From Vulcanimicrobiota bacterium (lineage in GTDB: Bacteria > Vulcanimicrobiota > Vulcanimicrobiia > Vulcanimicrobiales > Vulcanimicrobiaceae), in assembly GCA_003161435.1 (NCBI GenBank), contig PMOS01000022.1:28018-83355 (forward strand): DNA of 55,338 bases, written 5' to 3'. The translations under genes were made by a program, and so were the position numbers. Under the pieces are notes generated by a model, which saw only the letters and a list, made by a program, of their open reading frames with translations, was not told the origin of the DNA and did not search any database. Position 1 is the first letter of the stretch. Every line of letters starts with the position of its first letter. Of the stretch, positions 35,680 to 45,140 are shown piece after piece.

Positions 35680-36146
35680 TAGAGCGGCAGCGCCAGCAGC
35701 GTATCGATGCGCGAGCTGTCGCAAACGACGACGCGCTCGGCCAACACGGGGCCGTCCGCGCCGAAGCGCACGACGTCGACGTAGCGCCCGCTGGCGAACA
35801 GGTCGGTCGTTCCGTCGCGCATGATGCGCACCACGAGAAACGACGTCTCCGCCCGTGCGACGCCGTCGCCGTCCTCGACGATGAACGGCGACCCTAGGAT
35901 GTGCCGGTAGGCATGCCGTTCGTAGATGTTCGCTTCGGCGAGCGCCGAGACGCGGTCGACGAGCATCGCGCGCGAGTCGGCGTAGATGATCCCCGCCTCC
36001 AGGCTGTCCTTGTAGTTCTCCGCAGTGGTGACTTTGTAGAGGCAGTCCTCGGCGAAGAACGACGGCCAGTCGGCCAGCGCGCCGTCGTCGATGCAGCGCG
36101 CGTAGCGCGCGTTGAGCGCCGCGATCTGCGCGAAGGCGTCGTTCAC
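35679..36146 (-). CDS. Aromatic-ring-hydroxylating dioxygenase, beta subunit
   Basis: 155 residues of the SnoaL/NTF2-like fold of small dioxygenase subunits: [32 protein letters not shown] and [14 protein letters not shown]. It has no catalytic metal and stabilises the alpha subunit. The GTG start at 36146 overlaps the alpha-subunit stop (GTGA), and its TAA overlaps the next ATG. This tight coupling suggests a fixed alpha-beta stoichiometry. Confidence 0.88.
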   Translation of the reverse strand: MNDAFAQIAALNARYARCIDDGALADWPSFFAEDCLYKVTTAENYKDSLEAGIIYADSRAMLVDRVSALAEANIYERHAYRHILGSPFIVEDGDGVARAETSFLVVRIMRDGTTDLFASGRYVDVVRFGADGPVLAERVVVCDSSRIDTLLALPL

Positions 36147-37417
36147 AAGCCCATCGCGGTGCGATAGGCCTTCCAGAACCCGCGCACCGAGGCTTCGGTC
36201 GTGCGCGACTCCTGCGACTCGGTGCTCGCGCCGCCCATCTCGAGCACGGCGCGCTCATCAGCCGCGCCCGCGATGCCGCGCTGCACGAAGCCTCCGACGC
36301 AGCCGTCTTCCATCGAGACGTAACCGGCCGGTCCGACGAGGTTCGACTGCTTGTGCCGGATCGCGCGCTGCTCAGGCGTGTCCTCAGCGAACCCCAGATA
36401 CGTCCAGTTCAAGTCGGTCCGGTCGACCTCGCGCGGCAGGATCTGCCGCACCGCGATGACGTTCTGGATCTGCTGCAGCACGAAGCCGGGAAACACCGAG
36501 AGTATCTGCAAGGTCACGCCGTCGGGGAACTCCTCGAAGCCTTGCAGCAAGGTCGGATCGGCGAGCCGGTACGATTCTTTCTCGGAGCGCAGCTTCTCGC
36601 TTTTGTACTCGGCGGTGTTCTCGACGCTGCGGTCGATCGCGGAGAAACTGACGTGGTGGCCGCCGCTCTTGTCGATGATGAGCCCGCCGCGCATCCCGAG
36701 GCGATTGAGCCCGAATGTGGTGAAGAACGTGTGCAGGATGCTCGCGTGGTACGAGTCCTTCACGTTCTCGACGTAGAGCTTCCAGTTGTTCGGCAAGCTC
36801 TGCGTGAAGCGCCCGAGCACGACCGGCGTGCGCCCGGCGAGCACGCGCTCGATGCACGCAACGATCTCCTCACCGAGATACTCGCGCAGCGGCGGCGCTT
36901 CGGGCGCGAGCGTGGCGAACACGAGCCCGCCGACCGTCTCGACGCGCAGCTTGCGCGGCCCGTGGTCGGCCATGCAGAACGACGCCGGCATCCCGCCCTC
37001 GCCGCGAACGCCGTTCTTGAACGCGACCCCGGTGAGGTTGCCCTTGAGGTCGTAGCTCCAGGCGTGGTACACGCAGCTGAACGACTTCGCGCTGCCGCTG
37101 TTGTCGAGCGCGATCAGCGCGCCGCGATGAGCGCAGCGGTTCTCGAACGCGTTGATCTCACCCGCCCGATCGCGCACGACGATCACCGGCAGCTTGCCGA
37201 CGAACGTCGTGCGGTAATCGCCGGCGTTCGGCAGCTCGGCTTCTAGGCAGAGGTAGCTCCAGGACGGGCCTTCGAACACGCGCTGCTGCTCGGCGGCGTG
37301 CACGTCGGCGGCCTCGAACACCCAATACGGAACGCGCGTGAGCCCTTCGCTCGGCCACGCCCGGTTGAGCGGGGCGGTGCCGTCGGGTAGGCCGGGGTTC
37401 GCGACCGTCGTCGTCAT
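36143..37417 (-). CDS. Rieske dioxygenase, alpha subunit
   Basis: 424 residues. The Rieske [2Fe-2S] cluster is bound by C95-x-H97 (CAHRG) and C115-xx-H118 (CVYHAW). The mononuclear iron site is in [13 protein letters not shown] (D221 as bridging Asp, H224 and H229); the third ligand is further downstream. The type fits benzoate/anthranilate/terephthalate-like dioxygenases. First gene of the seven-gene operon; the ATG at 37417 follows a leader with a 13-base-pair hairpin. No ferredoxin or reductase gene is nearby, so electron donors must be encoded elsewhere. Confidence 0.92.
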   Translation of the reverse strand: MTTTVANPGLPDGTAPLNRAWPSEGLTRVPYWVFEAADVHAAEQQRVFEGPSWSYLCLEAELPNAGDYRTTFVGKLPVIVVRDRAGEINAFENRCAHRGALIALDNSGSAKSFSCVYHAWSYDLKGNLTGVAFKNGVRGEGGMPASFCMADHGPRKLRVETVGGLVFATLAPEAPPLREYLGEEIVACIERVLAGRTPVVLGRFTQSLPNNWKLYVENVKDSYHASILHTFFTTFGLNRLGMRGGLIIDKSGGHHVSFSAIDRSVENTAEYKSEKLRSEKESYRLADPTLLQGFEEFPDGVTLQILSVFPGFVLQQIQNVIAVRQILPREVDRTDLNWTYLGFAEDTPEQRAIRHKQSNLVGPAGYVSMEDGCVGGFVQRGIAGAADERAVLEMGGASTESQESRTTEASVRGFWKAYRTAMGL

Positions 37418-37466
37418 CGTATCAGAGCCCCTGGAAGGTGGTGCATCCGCCGGACGGTATTCGAAT

Positions 37467-37504
37467 GGCGGCGAGCGCGGCTCCTGGCAAGCGCGCTCGC
37501 CGCC
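37467..37504. promoter_or_regulatory. 13-bp perfect hairpin upstream of the dioxygenase operon
   Basis: GGCGGCGAGCGCG (37467-37479) pairs with CGCGCTCGCCGCC (37492-37504) around a 12-base loop. It lies 50 bases upstream of the alpha-subunit ATG and 65 bases after the stop of the NHL gene on the same strand. No T-run follows on either strand, so a Rho-independent terminator is not obvious; it may be a terminator relic or a leader structure. Confidence 0.5.
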
Positions 37505-37568
37505 GGTCGTTTCCTGGAGCGCGCACCCACCTAGCGCGCCTCCGTGCGGGTCCCGAAGCGCGTCCGAA

Positions 37569-38537
37569 CTAGAAGCCGACGATCTCCCGGATGGTATTGC
37601 CGTTCGTATCGCTGACGAAGAGCGCGCCGCTGCTTGCGTCATACGCGATACCGCTCGGTGCATTGAATGACGCCGCTGCGAGCGTTCCGTCCGTTTCGGC
37701 CGCAGTCCCAGTGCCCGCGAAAACGGTGACCTGACCGCCCATCGTCGCGGCGATAATGCGGTTGTCGCGCGGATCGGTGAGGTAAAACGTCGAGTCGGCA
37801 GGATCGAAGGTCATCGACTGGGTCGGCTGCAGCAGTGGCGAGGAGGCGATCGTGGTTGTCCCCGCAGCGGAAATGCGTTGAAGCGCGCCGGCGCCCTGGT
37901 CCACGACGTATACGGGCCCATCCGCGGACGGAGCGACGACGCCTTGTGCCCCGGGGCCGACGGCCTGCGAGGAAACCGACCCTGCGGGCACGACCGTGAA
38001 GAGGTCGCCGGCGCGGTTGGCGGTGACGTACACGTTCCCGCTCGCGTCAGTAGTAATCTGGCCGAGCACCGTGGGAGGAATCGCTTGCGAAGTCGGGACC
38101 TGGGCGTACGCTGAAGATGCGCCGCCTCCAGTCACGCGAAGGAGCGCCGACGTTGCGGTGTTCGTGACGATGACGCTCGCATTGGCTTGGTCGAATGTCA
38201 ACGAACCGGGTGAGGACAATCCACCGGCAAGCGTCGTCACGGCACCTTGGCGGGTCACGGCGCGAATGTCTGTTGCTCCCGGTTCCAACACGTAGAGCAC
38301 GCCGCCGACGACGTCGATGGCGATACTCGTCGGTCCGGCAAACGTCGCGCTTCGCCCGGATCCGTTCGTGTTGCCTGCGGAACCGTTACCCGCGACGGTC
38401 TGCACCGTCGCGGGGATGACCGTGCCGGGCGTACCGGTTGCAATCGGTGTCGGCTGCGCGGACGGAGAAGCCGCACCCCCGCCGCCGCACGCGGCGAGAA
38501 TCAGCATGAAGGTCATCGCGACCGTTCGTAACTTCAT
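37569..38537 (-). CDS. NHL-repeat lipoprotein
   Basis: 322 residues. The lipobox LILAAC is followed by GGGG and a Ser/Pro/Thr linker. Repeats such as [58 protein letters not shown] and NGNTIREI are classic NHL blades, the last one closing the propeller. It should sit on the cell surface and bind a polymer or protein. No catalytic motif. It is the upstream neighbour of the dioxygenase operon, but nothing links the two functionally. Confidence 0.85.
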   Translation of the reverse strand: MKLRTVAMTFMLILAACGGGGAASPSAQPTPIATGTPGTVIPATVQTVAGNGSAGNTNGSGRSATFAGPTSIAIDVVGGVLYVLEPGATDIRAVTRQGAVTTLAGGLSSPGSLTFDQANASVIVTNTATSALLRVTGGGASSAYAQVPTSQAIPPTVLGQITTDASGNVYVTANRAGDLFTVVPAGSVSSQAVGPGAQGVVAPSADGPVYVVDQGAGALQRISAAGTTTIASSPLLQPTQSMTFDPADSTFYLTDPRDNRIIAATMGGQVTVFAGTGTAAETDGTLAAASFNAPSGIAYDASSGALFVSDTNGNTIREIVGF

Positions 38538-38805
38538 CGTGAACTACCGGCGCAGCGTGCGACGAATAGAGCCATTGCCGAGGCAACGCAAACGGGCCGA
38601 ACGATTTTCATTACACACCCTTCCGCCGAAAGAGCGGACGCCATCGACACTCGAACGATCCGAGGTACGGTCGCGCTCGCGCTACTTCAGGATACTGCGG
38701 CAAGTCCTCCGTTGACAATACCTCGATCTACCGGCCCGATTCAAACAACACGAGTGACCCGCGCGCCGCGGCGATGTCCGACCCTGCGAAAGCGAAACCA
38801 AGCGT

Positions 38806-38941
38806 TGTGGACCTGACCCGCTTGGTGGACACCCGAATAAGTCTGGCGAAGAACCAGGCTCAGGAGTTTTACATGGCGATCAAGCGACAACGTCACACGC
38901 GTGAATACAAGATCGAAGCGGTGCGGCTGGCTCCTCGTTGA
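38806..38941 (+). mobile_element. IS3-family remnant: left end and first codons of orfA
   Basis: TGTGGACCTGACCCGCTTGG at 38806 resembles an IS3-type terminal repeat. An ATG at 38873 then opens a 22-codon frame reading AIKRQRHTREYKIEAVRLA, the N-terminus of an IS3 OrfA (basic HTH region), before the match ends at a stop (38939). No orfB, right end or target duplication is seen nearby. A deletion has removed the rest. The flanks, 38538-38805 and 38942-38996, show no gene. Confidence 0.6.
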
Positions 38942-38996
38942 GCGAATACCACGTCCATTGATCGCGCCAAATACTTGCGCCGATTACCGAGGACGG

Positions 38997-40043
38997 CTAG
39001 CCGTGATCTAGGGGACACGGTGTCGGAATAACCGGATGGGTGCCAGGGTTCGGGTGAAGATCGATTGCCACAGCCTCGTCGCCGGTGTCATCACCGTTTG
39101 TCTTTACTCGTGAGCGGTCGTCCGGATAGCTGTCAACTCGCTGGACACTGCTCGATTGGATCGGCACCCACTTCCATAGTCCGAGATTTTTATCGAAGTG
39201 TCCGACGCGCGATTTGCTCCATTGGATCAAAGGCGTGATGTCGCCCGCGACATGTCCGAAGTACGCGCCGTCTTGATCCCATCCCGGCTGCTTCGCCTGC
39301 CAGCCGCGCCCCGTGGTATTCCGTTCAAACCAGCATGGTGGTTGGCCGATCGTAACCATGCGCTTCACGAGCGGGCCGTTCTGAGGGTAGGATTTCTTGG
39401 GATCCCAGCCGTCGCTCCAACGTGGTGCCATCGTGACGGTCTCAACGGCAGGTTCCATGGTGGCGGTACCGTTGCCGGGAACGACGACGAGCCCGGAACC
39501 GCTCAACCTGAGGAGTCCGTCCGTATCCGACTGAAATGTCAACGTGACAACTTGTCCGCAGGCGAACAAATAATTCGGAGAAGGCTCCGCCCATGGCTTG
39601 CCTTGATAGTTCATTATCAAATGATACACATCGACCCGTGGGTCGCCGCTTACGTTTGAGCCCTTCTGCAGGCCGGCATCTACTGCGAATCCAGTGGTGC
39701 TGGCGCCCCATCCACCGAGATAGATGTAGCCCATTTCGCCAGGATTGAAGTGACCAGCCGCGCACGGCACTTTGACCGCGGCCTGAATGGCGGTATCTGG
39801 ATGAACGGAATAAAGCGCGCGATATGGTCCGCTGCCGTGGTACGCCGAAGGATCGGCGAGAATAACGCGGTCGTGCTGCTCATCGTACGTCTCGGGCGGT
39901 TTATCAATGAGCAATGGTATCGCACCTCGCTCGACGCCTTGGATCGGGGCGATGGTCGTGGACGACCCGCCCGTGGCGAGGAGGACGATCATTCCAACGG
40001 TCGCTACGCAAATTGTAAACATTGCGATCTGTATCCTCCGCAT
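38997..40043 (-). CDS. Membrane-anchored or secreted protein of unknown family
   Basis: 348 residues. One N-terminal hydrophobic segment (IAMFTICVATVGMIVLLATG) is a signal anchor. The rest is soluble with Trp/Gly-rich stretches (YLGGWGASTTGF, KSYPQNGPLVKRM) and four Cys. I do not recognise a family. The ATG at 40043 lies inside the end of the metacaspase gene (40-base overlap; an ATG at 40022 also overlaps), so the two are probably co-expressed and this protein could be its substrate or regulator; that is inference. Confidence 0.6.
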   Translation of the reverse strand: MRRIQIAMFTICVATVGMIVLLATGGSSTTIAPIQGVERGAIPLLIDKPPETYDEQHDRVILADPSAYHGSGPYRALYSVHPDTAIQAAVKVPCAAGHFNPGEMGYIYLGGWGASTTGFAVDAGLQKGSNVSGDPRVDVYHLIMNYQGKPWAEPSPNYLFACGQVVTLTFQSDTDGLLRLSGSGLVVVPGNGTATMEPAVETVTMAPRWSDGWDPKKSYPQNGPLVKRMVTIGQPPCWFERNTTGRGWQAKQPGWDQDGAYFGHVAGDITPLIQWSKSRVGHFDKNLGLWKWVPIQSSSVQRVDSYPDDRSRVKTNGDDTGDEAVAIDLHPNPGTHPVIPTPCPLDHG

Positions 40044-41383
40044 GATCGTGCCGACGGAAGCCTCACGATGGACGGTGCGCCGCATTCGACGCCGAAGGCG
40101 TCTACCCACGCGCCACTACGGATGTCGAGTTGCACGACGGCTCCGGAAGCACAGTCTGTCGGCAGCATCACGGAGCTCGCCAGGGCACCCCGAACGATGC
40201 TTGTCGTCTGAGAAGCAGCGCGGTCTATTGTGGCATCGTTGTTCGCATTCAAGCTGACCTTGCTGCACATTAGTTGAACTGAGCCGGTCAGAATGCTTCC
40301 GGAATAGGTAGCAGCGGAAGCCTTAACACCCGTCAGAATGCTGTCGTCCGCGCATTGCAGCCGCCAATGCTCGATCTGTTGGTATGACTGTCCAACTGGA
40401 CCCCGTTCCGACAGCGGCTTGAAGCGCGCGGGACCCGGTCCGTTGGTGTCGAGATCGGCGCAGACCAAACCGAGTTGAACCAGGAACGCGCTCACAGTCC
40501 CGAATAATCCGACCGCCGTTTCGCCTGCACCGCAACGTAGCGTGCTGTAGCCGCCGCCGTGGCCGCCGACCAGTGACACTCCCGGCGGCGGTCCGGGCGG
40601 CGCAGGCGTTGGTGCGGCGGGCGGCCCGGCAAGGTAGTACAGCGGCAAGGGCGTGTTGGAAACCCAAGGAAGCTGCGCGCCTTCCGTCGCGTCGAAGACC
40701 ATCCTTCCGGCTTGATTGAGCATGTCGCTGACACTGAGCCCACGCGCGCCTAGGCTCGCCGAAAGTGCGGCTGCATAGGGGCTGTGATCACCGACGCCGT
40801 CGGACGCCACCTCGTCAGGAGACGTCGCAAACGCGATCACCGTGCCGACCGGTGCCGACATAAGGTGGAGCCCGGAACCTCCACGGGAGATGCTAAGAAA
40901 CGGGCTGTTGCGACACGCGTCAAGGAGCACGATGTTGAGCTTTGCCTTATCGTCGCGCATCAAAGAGAGGAGAAGCTGAGCATTCTCCGTCTGTATCCGA
41001 GCGTCGGTCGGACTCGTCGGATTAGCGTCGACAGGGAGGAGATAGTTGTCACCGTCGAGCTGCAGACCACCATGTCCCGCGTAGTAGAAGAGGGCGACAT
41101 CTGCACTGTCGAGCTCTGCACTGAACTTTTCGATGGCGTCGTCGAACTGCTGCTTGTCGAGGTTCAGCATCGGGCCACCGTTGACCAGCGTGAATCCGAG
41201 TTTAGTGAGCGTCGAGGCGATCAGGGTCGCGTCGTTTACCGGATTCCGCAGCCCCCCGACGTGAACATATTGCGCGTTTCCTACGACGAGGGCGATTCTC
41301 TTGGGCTGTGCGGGCACGCCACGCACAGTTCCGATCAACAACAAGGCGATGGTGAGAACGGCACTGACAGATGCGCGGCGCAT
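40004..41383 (-). CDS. Secreted metacaspase-like peptidase (C14) with C-terminal Cys-rich domain
   Basis: 459 residues. The signal peptide SAVLTIALLLIGTVRGVPAQ is followed by a caspase p20-like domain to about residue 250: KRIALVVGNAQY, catalytic His H104 in YYAGHGG and catalytic Cys C157 in LLDACRNS. Then comes a Pro-rich linker (GPPAAPTPAPPGPPPG). A C-terminal domain of about 180 residues has regularly spaced Cys (TLRCGAGET, LVCADL, LQCADD, QLMCSKV). Bacterial metacaspases of this build cleave after Arg/Lys. Good ribosome site GGGGGAAG before the ATG. Confidence 0.85.
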   Translation of the reverse strand: MRRASVSAVLTIALLLIGTVRGVPAQPKRIALVVGNAQYVHVGGLRNPVNDATLIASTLTKLGFTLVNGGPMLNLDKQQFDDAIEKFSAELDSADVALFYYAGHGGLQLDGDNYLLPVDANPTSPTDARIQTENAQLLLSLMRDDKAKLNIVLLDACRNSPFLSISRGGSGLHLMSAPVGTVIAFATSPDEVASDGVGDHSPYAAALSASLGARGLSVSDMLNQAGRMVFDATEGAQLPWVSNTPLPLYYLAGPPAAPTPAPPGPPPGVSLVGGHGGGYSTLRCGAGETAVGLFGTVSAFLVQLGLVCADLDTNGPGPARFKPLSERGPVGQSYQQIEHWRLQCADDSILTGVKASAATYSGSILTGSVQLMCSKVSLNANNDATIDRAASQTTSIVRGALASSVMLPTDCASGAVVQLDIRSGAWVDAFGVECGAPSIVRLPSARSCGGYRSQCLQFA

Positions 41384-41647
41384 ACTTCCCCCGGCTCGGC
41401 GCGTACGCTGCAGGGTCGCAGGCTTTCGTCCCGGAGAGCAAGCTAACCTTTCGGTGCAGGACGGTAGGGGTGGGGTTCGCCTCCTTTTCTAGGAATCGCG
41501 CTGTAAGATCGTGGGAGAAGGCTCACAGTCTGCGACAGTTTGCCGGACTCGGCGTCACGTTCGCTGCGTTCGCCGCAGCGGGAGCGACGACAACCGCAGA
41601 AGGAACCGCCAAGAACGGCTGGTGTCGGAGCATCCCGCGTCGGACGT

Positions 41648-41762
41648 TGTTACTGGAGCGGGCTTGATGAGCATCATCGCGAGGAGCTTTTTGAAGCTGG
41701 GACCGGTTATGCGGTATACGACATGCGTGCTCCGCGTCGGACGAAACACGGATCGTAGATTT
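41648..41762 (-). pseudogene. Decayed copy of the 25528-25839 secreted-protein gene
   Basis: The minus strand reads RPTRSTHVVYRITGPSFKK then LLAMMLIKPA, against the intact gene's APTHSTHVVYCMTGPSSKK then LLAMTLTKPL. DNA similarity runs from the stop region to about 41762. The Cys of VVYCMTG is Arg here and the 5' half is missing. The strand is the same as in the intact gene. The flanking 41384-41647 shows no gene. Confidence 0.6.
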
Positions 41763-41847
41763 TTATTGAACGCCGCGGTGTGGGGACACTGGTGGGTTAC
41801 GTCTTGAGGACCCCGGCCTGATCGCGGAAAGGCACCGTCCAGACAGG

Positions 41848-41990
41848 AAGCAGGCGTGCGGTCGCACTCGACGACGCGGTCGTCGTCGTCCGGTCCGTTG
41901 AGGTTGGCGCCTGCTACTGCTGGGCCGTCGAAGGAAGATAGGTCGACGGCGCACTCATCGCCCCGCCGTCGGCGCATCCCGAAACCGCGC
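41848..41990 (-). pseudogene. Decayed 5' fragment of a GDSL-lipoprotein gene copy
   Basis: The DNA matches 30035-30200, the segment encoding the lipobox region and Thr-rich linker of the intact GDSL gene. For example, GGCGCACTCATCGCCCCGCC occurs here with one difference. It has no start signal or frame continuity. It lies about 85 bases from the decayed small-protein copy, in the same orientation. Confidence 0.6.
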
Positions 41991-42070
41991 GTAATAAGAA
42001 GCTTGTCGTCGTATCATCTCGCCGTGCAACGAATTGGTCGGATGACGCAAACCTTCATTTGGCCCGCCTG

Positions 42071-44947
42071 CTAGAGCCCGTGTGACAGAAGCCCTGCGAA
42101 GAACCCGGTCAGGCCGCTGATAACCCAGCCGACGTTCATCCCGATCGTACGGTTCCAGTTGACGCCCCCGGAGGTTCGGACGACTCCGTCGTAGTCTTCG
42201 AGCCCCGCATCGTGGACGGCAACGCCTCCTTGACCGACGTTGATCTCCGCATTGACCTTGCTGTACCATGCCGTTTTCGAAGCCGCTCCCGTGACGGATA
42301 CCGGTACCGCTGCCACGTTCATCTTCGTCCGTGGGTAGACGGTGGCACGCGGTCCGCTTGCAAAATGCAATTCTCTGAGAACCACCGATGAGTTGCTCGA
42401 GACCGGAATTGTCACGGAACCGAAGACGTCGGCATAAACGCAGTTTGCTCCGACGCCGAGCGTGGTGTTCAGTGTCGAGTCGCCCGTCGTGGTCGAACTA
42501 ACGTTTCCGACAGCGGCTATACCCTGGATCGACATGGTGACTTGCCCAGTGAGTGCTGCCTTGCAAAGCAGCGGGATGTTGTTGTCGACGATGTACTGGT
42601 CTTCGACCCAGTCGTCCTGATCGTTGTCGTAGCTTAAGTCGAGGGATGTCATGGTTATCGAGCGGGCCCCGATCTTCGTAGTGATTGAGGCGGCGCTACC
42701 GTTGCCACCAAAGGATATTCGAGCGGAGTCGAGCCTCGGCGTAGGTATGAAAGTCGTCGCGCCCGTCGCGACAGCCTTTGGCGATGCCGCCGCGACGCTA
42801 CCGCCGAACTCGAACACGAATTGTGCGTTGACTAAATCGGCGGTGCCCGTTGTCGTACCAGGTGTAACATGAACGCCCGCACAAATAGCGTATCGTCCAT
42901 CACCCAGTATGCGGAAGACTTGGCTCGGGTCGCTCAGGTCGGCGCTGCTCACGGTGCTCGCGCCGACCGTCGCAGACGGCAATCCCCCCGAACGCGTTCC
43001 TGAGATGATCGCCGGGCAGACGCCGACGATCGTCCTGCCGAATAGCGAGCCGCTGAGGCTGACGCTCGGGGGCGGGGTGACCGTTACAACGCCTCCGTTG
43101 AACGGAATCGTCAGGCCGATGCCGCTCATCGTTACGTGGAGGTTGATATTAGGATCGCTGGCAACACTGCTCGGATACGTGAGTGCCGCATCCGTCGTCA
43201 CGACGAGTCCGACGGGCGCCGGTGTCGATGCCGGAACGGGGACGGCTTTCGCCGGGGCGCGCGTCGTGACGGAAGGCATCGGAGATGGCTGCGCAATTGC
43301 CAGGCCCGCTGGGGTGCAGGCGCCGGTGATCGTCGTGAGAGTTGCTTTTAGGTTGGAAAGCGTGAAAGGGCCGGCGGCGACGGCGGCCGTCGGCTGAACC
43401 TGGCCGCAAACGGCACCGTCAGCAATGCTGAACCCCAAGATTGTCACACCACCGGCGCCAAGCATACCGTTTCGCAGCGTCGCTCGCTCCGTGGTCACAA
43501 GGATATTGTGCTTCTGGTCGACGGCAAGCTTCAGTCCGATGGTGTCGAGCTCGTAGCCGTTCGGCATCTTGAGAACCAGATCTTGAGCTGTGGTTGAGAT
43601 GCCGCTATCGTCCAGAGCCGCAGTAACGGATCCGCCCAATGCTGTCAGCGTGACGGCGACGCTGCCAGTGCATGCCTTGAATCCGAGCTTCGCATCAGCG
43701 ACATCGTAGCCGCAACTTAGGTTTTGTAGGGTTGCAGTGTAACCCGGACCTTTTATTACCGCGCTAAGTCCGGCTTGCAGAGACATCCCAGTGCTCGTAA
43801 ACTGTAGCGTAATACTGTCTGAAGACAGCGATCCGTGTGGCGTTGCGAGCGTGCCGCTGAGCGTCAAATTCGGCCGAGTACCAGCTGCGATACCAAAGGT
43901 TAGGTTCTGAAGCTGCAAGCCCGACTGGAATAGGTTTAAAGTGGCATCCGTCATGGTCAATTGCGCGGCGGTTGCGCCGGATGTATCGTCGGACGCGAAT
44001 GTACCGGACACGTCGATTGGGCTTTTGCTCAAATAACCGTTCGTGATCTGCGCGTTGAGCGTGGCACTTTGCACATTGCCGTTCGCGCACGTAGAAGACA
44101 AACCATAGATGGAAAACGCTGTGTTGTCGGCCAGTGTCACCACCCACGGTTTCGATTTCGAAATGGTGTTTGAATACTGTGAAAGCAAGTCGCACGCCGA
44201 GACGCTGAAAGCGCCCCCTGGCGACCAGGTCGTGCTCATGACGGAGACCGCACCGGCCATAAGCTGAATTTTAGGGTCTGCGGTTATTTTGAACGCTTGA
44301 CCACCGTTTAGCGGCAAAGCGACGCTGGCCGATACGTCGATATGGTAAGCATTGGCATCCGGCGATGAATCGTACGCGACAGTCGCCGTGCTGAGATCTG
44401 GCGAGACCGTGGCGCTCAAAGTCCCGAGAACGCCTTTTTGCTGCGAAATGGTGATCGCGATATTACCGTTCGCCCCGTCTTCTAAGGTTGCTATGCCCCC
44501 GCCGACGCGCAAAACAGCTACGGGCGCCGATTTGCAACCAGAGCCTTCGACGTTTACGATTTGCACGGCAGCAGACGTGTCGGTCGTTCCGAATGAAACG
44601 ACCGTGGCTTTGTTCGCGATGCTCACAGCCCCGGAAACTGGCTCGCCCTGCCCGTTTGCAAAGGTGGCCGTCACCTCGGTGACTTGTTGTCCGCCGTAAT
44701 CCTCAGGAACGACGATAATATTACCGAGCGAAGGTACGGGCAGAGGCTGCGCTGAGCTTTGGGCGGCTTCGCCTGGCAGCGTCGTCGCTGTGATTTGCGC
44801 CGACGTCACCCCACCGCACGTCGGCAAAGCCGCAGCGGTCAGTGCAGCCGCCGAGGAAGCGGCTTGCGCTGCTTGTAGCGAGCCGCACGACAAGAGCGCA
44901 ATGGTAACACCGACGAGGGCGAAGCGGGCTGAACAAACGGTTAGCAT
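42071..44947 (-). CDS. Large secreted beta-rich protein of unknown family
   Basis: 958 residues. The N-terminus ALVGVTIALLSCGSLQAAQA has a signal with a possible lipobox (LLSC). The body is rich in Ser, Thr, Ala, Gly and Val with alternating strands and no long helices. A Pro-rich linker (APAKAVPVPASTPAPVG) splits it near residue 585. The C-terminus ends with a hydrophobic WVISGLTGFFAGLLSHG that could insert in a membrane. Ten or more widely spaced Cys are present. No known domain recognised; an adhesin or surface-layer-type protein is a guess. The reading frame is open over 2.9 kb, so it is a real gene. Confidence 0.75.
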   Translation of the reverse strand: MLTVCSARFALVGVTIALLSCGSLQAAQAASSAAALTAAALPTCGGVTSAQITATTLPGEAAQSSAQPLPVPSLGNIIVVPEDYGGQQVTEVTATFANGQGEPVSGAVSIANKATVVSFGTTDTSAAVQIVNVEGSGCKSAPVAVLRVGGGIATLEDGANGNIAITISQQKGVLGTLSATVSPDLSTATVAYDSSPDANAYHIDVSASVALPLNGGQAFKITADPKIQLMAGAVSVMSTTWSPGGAFSVSACDLLSQYSNTISKSKPWVVTLADNTAFSIYGLSSTCANGNVQSATLNAQITNGYLSKSPIDVSGTFASDDTSGATAAQLTMTDATLNLFQSGLQLQNLTFGIAAGTRPNLTLSGTLATPHGSLSSDSITLQFTSTGMSLQAGLSAVIKGPGYTATLQNLSCGYDVADAKLGFKACTGSVAVTLTALGGSVTAALDDSGISTTAQDLVLKMPNGYELDTIGLKLAVDQKHNILVTTERATLRNGMLGAGGVTILGFSIADGAVCGQVQPTAAVAAGPFTLSNLKATLTTITGACTPAGLAIAQPSPMPSVTTRAPAKAVPVPASTPAPVGLVVTTDAALTYPSSVASDPNINLHVTMSGIGLTIPFNGGVVTVTPPPSVSLSGSLFGRTIVGVCPAIISGTRSGGLPSATVGASTVSSADLSDPSQVFRILGDGRYAICAGVHVTPGTTTGTADLVNAQFVFEFGGSVAAASPKAVATGATTFIPTPRLDSARISFGGNGSAASITTKIGARSITMTSLDLSYDNDQDDWVEDQYIVDNNIPLLCKAALTGQVTMSIQGIAAVGNVSSTTTGDSTLNTTLGVGANCVYADVFGSVTIPVSSNSSVVLRELHFASGPRATVYPRTKMNVAAVPVSVTGAASKTAWYSKVNAEINVGQGGVAVHDAGLEDYDGVVRTSGGVNWNRTIGMNVGWVISGLTGFFAGLLSHGL

Positions 44948-45140
44948 CGCGATGTGCCGTAGGAGCCACGCACATGCCTGACCGCAATCGTTCTCATATT
45001 TACCCCCAACGTACGACTGTCGTCACTCGCGTTCTCCGATAGCATAGTGCTTCCTCCGTAGCCCTGGCCGAGCGTCGTTCGAAGCGCACATTTCGCAATG
45101 GCTTCGGCGGCATGGCTTCTGCGGTTCGGAGCGGATCGGA

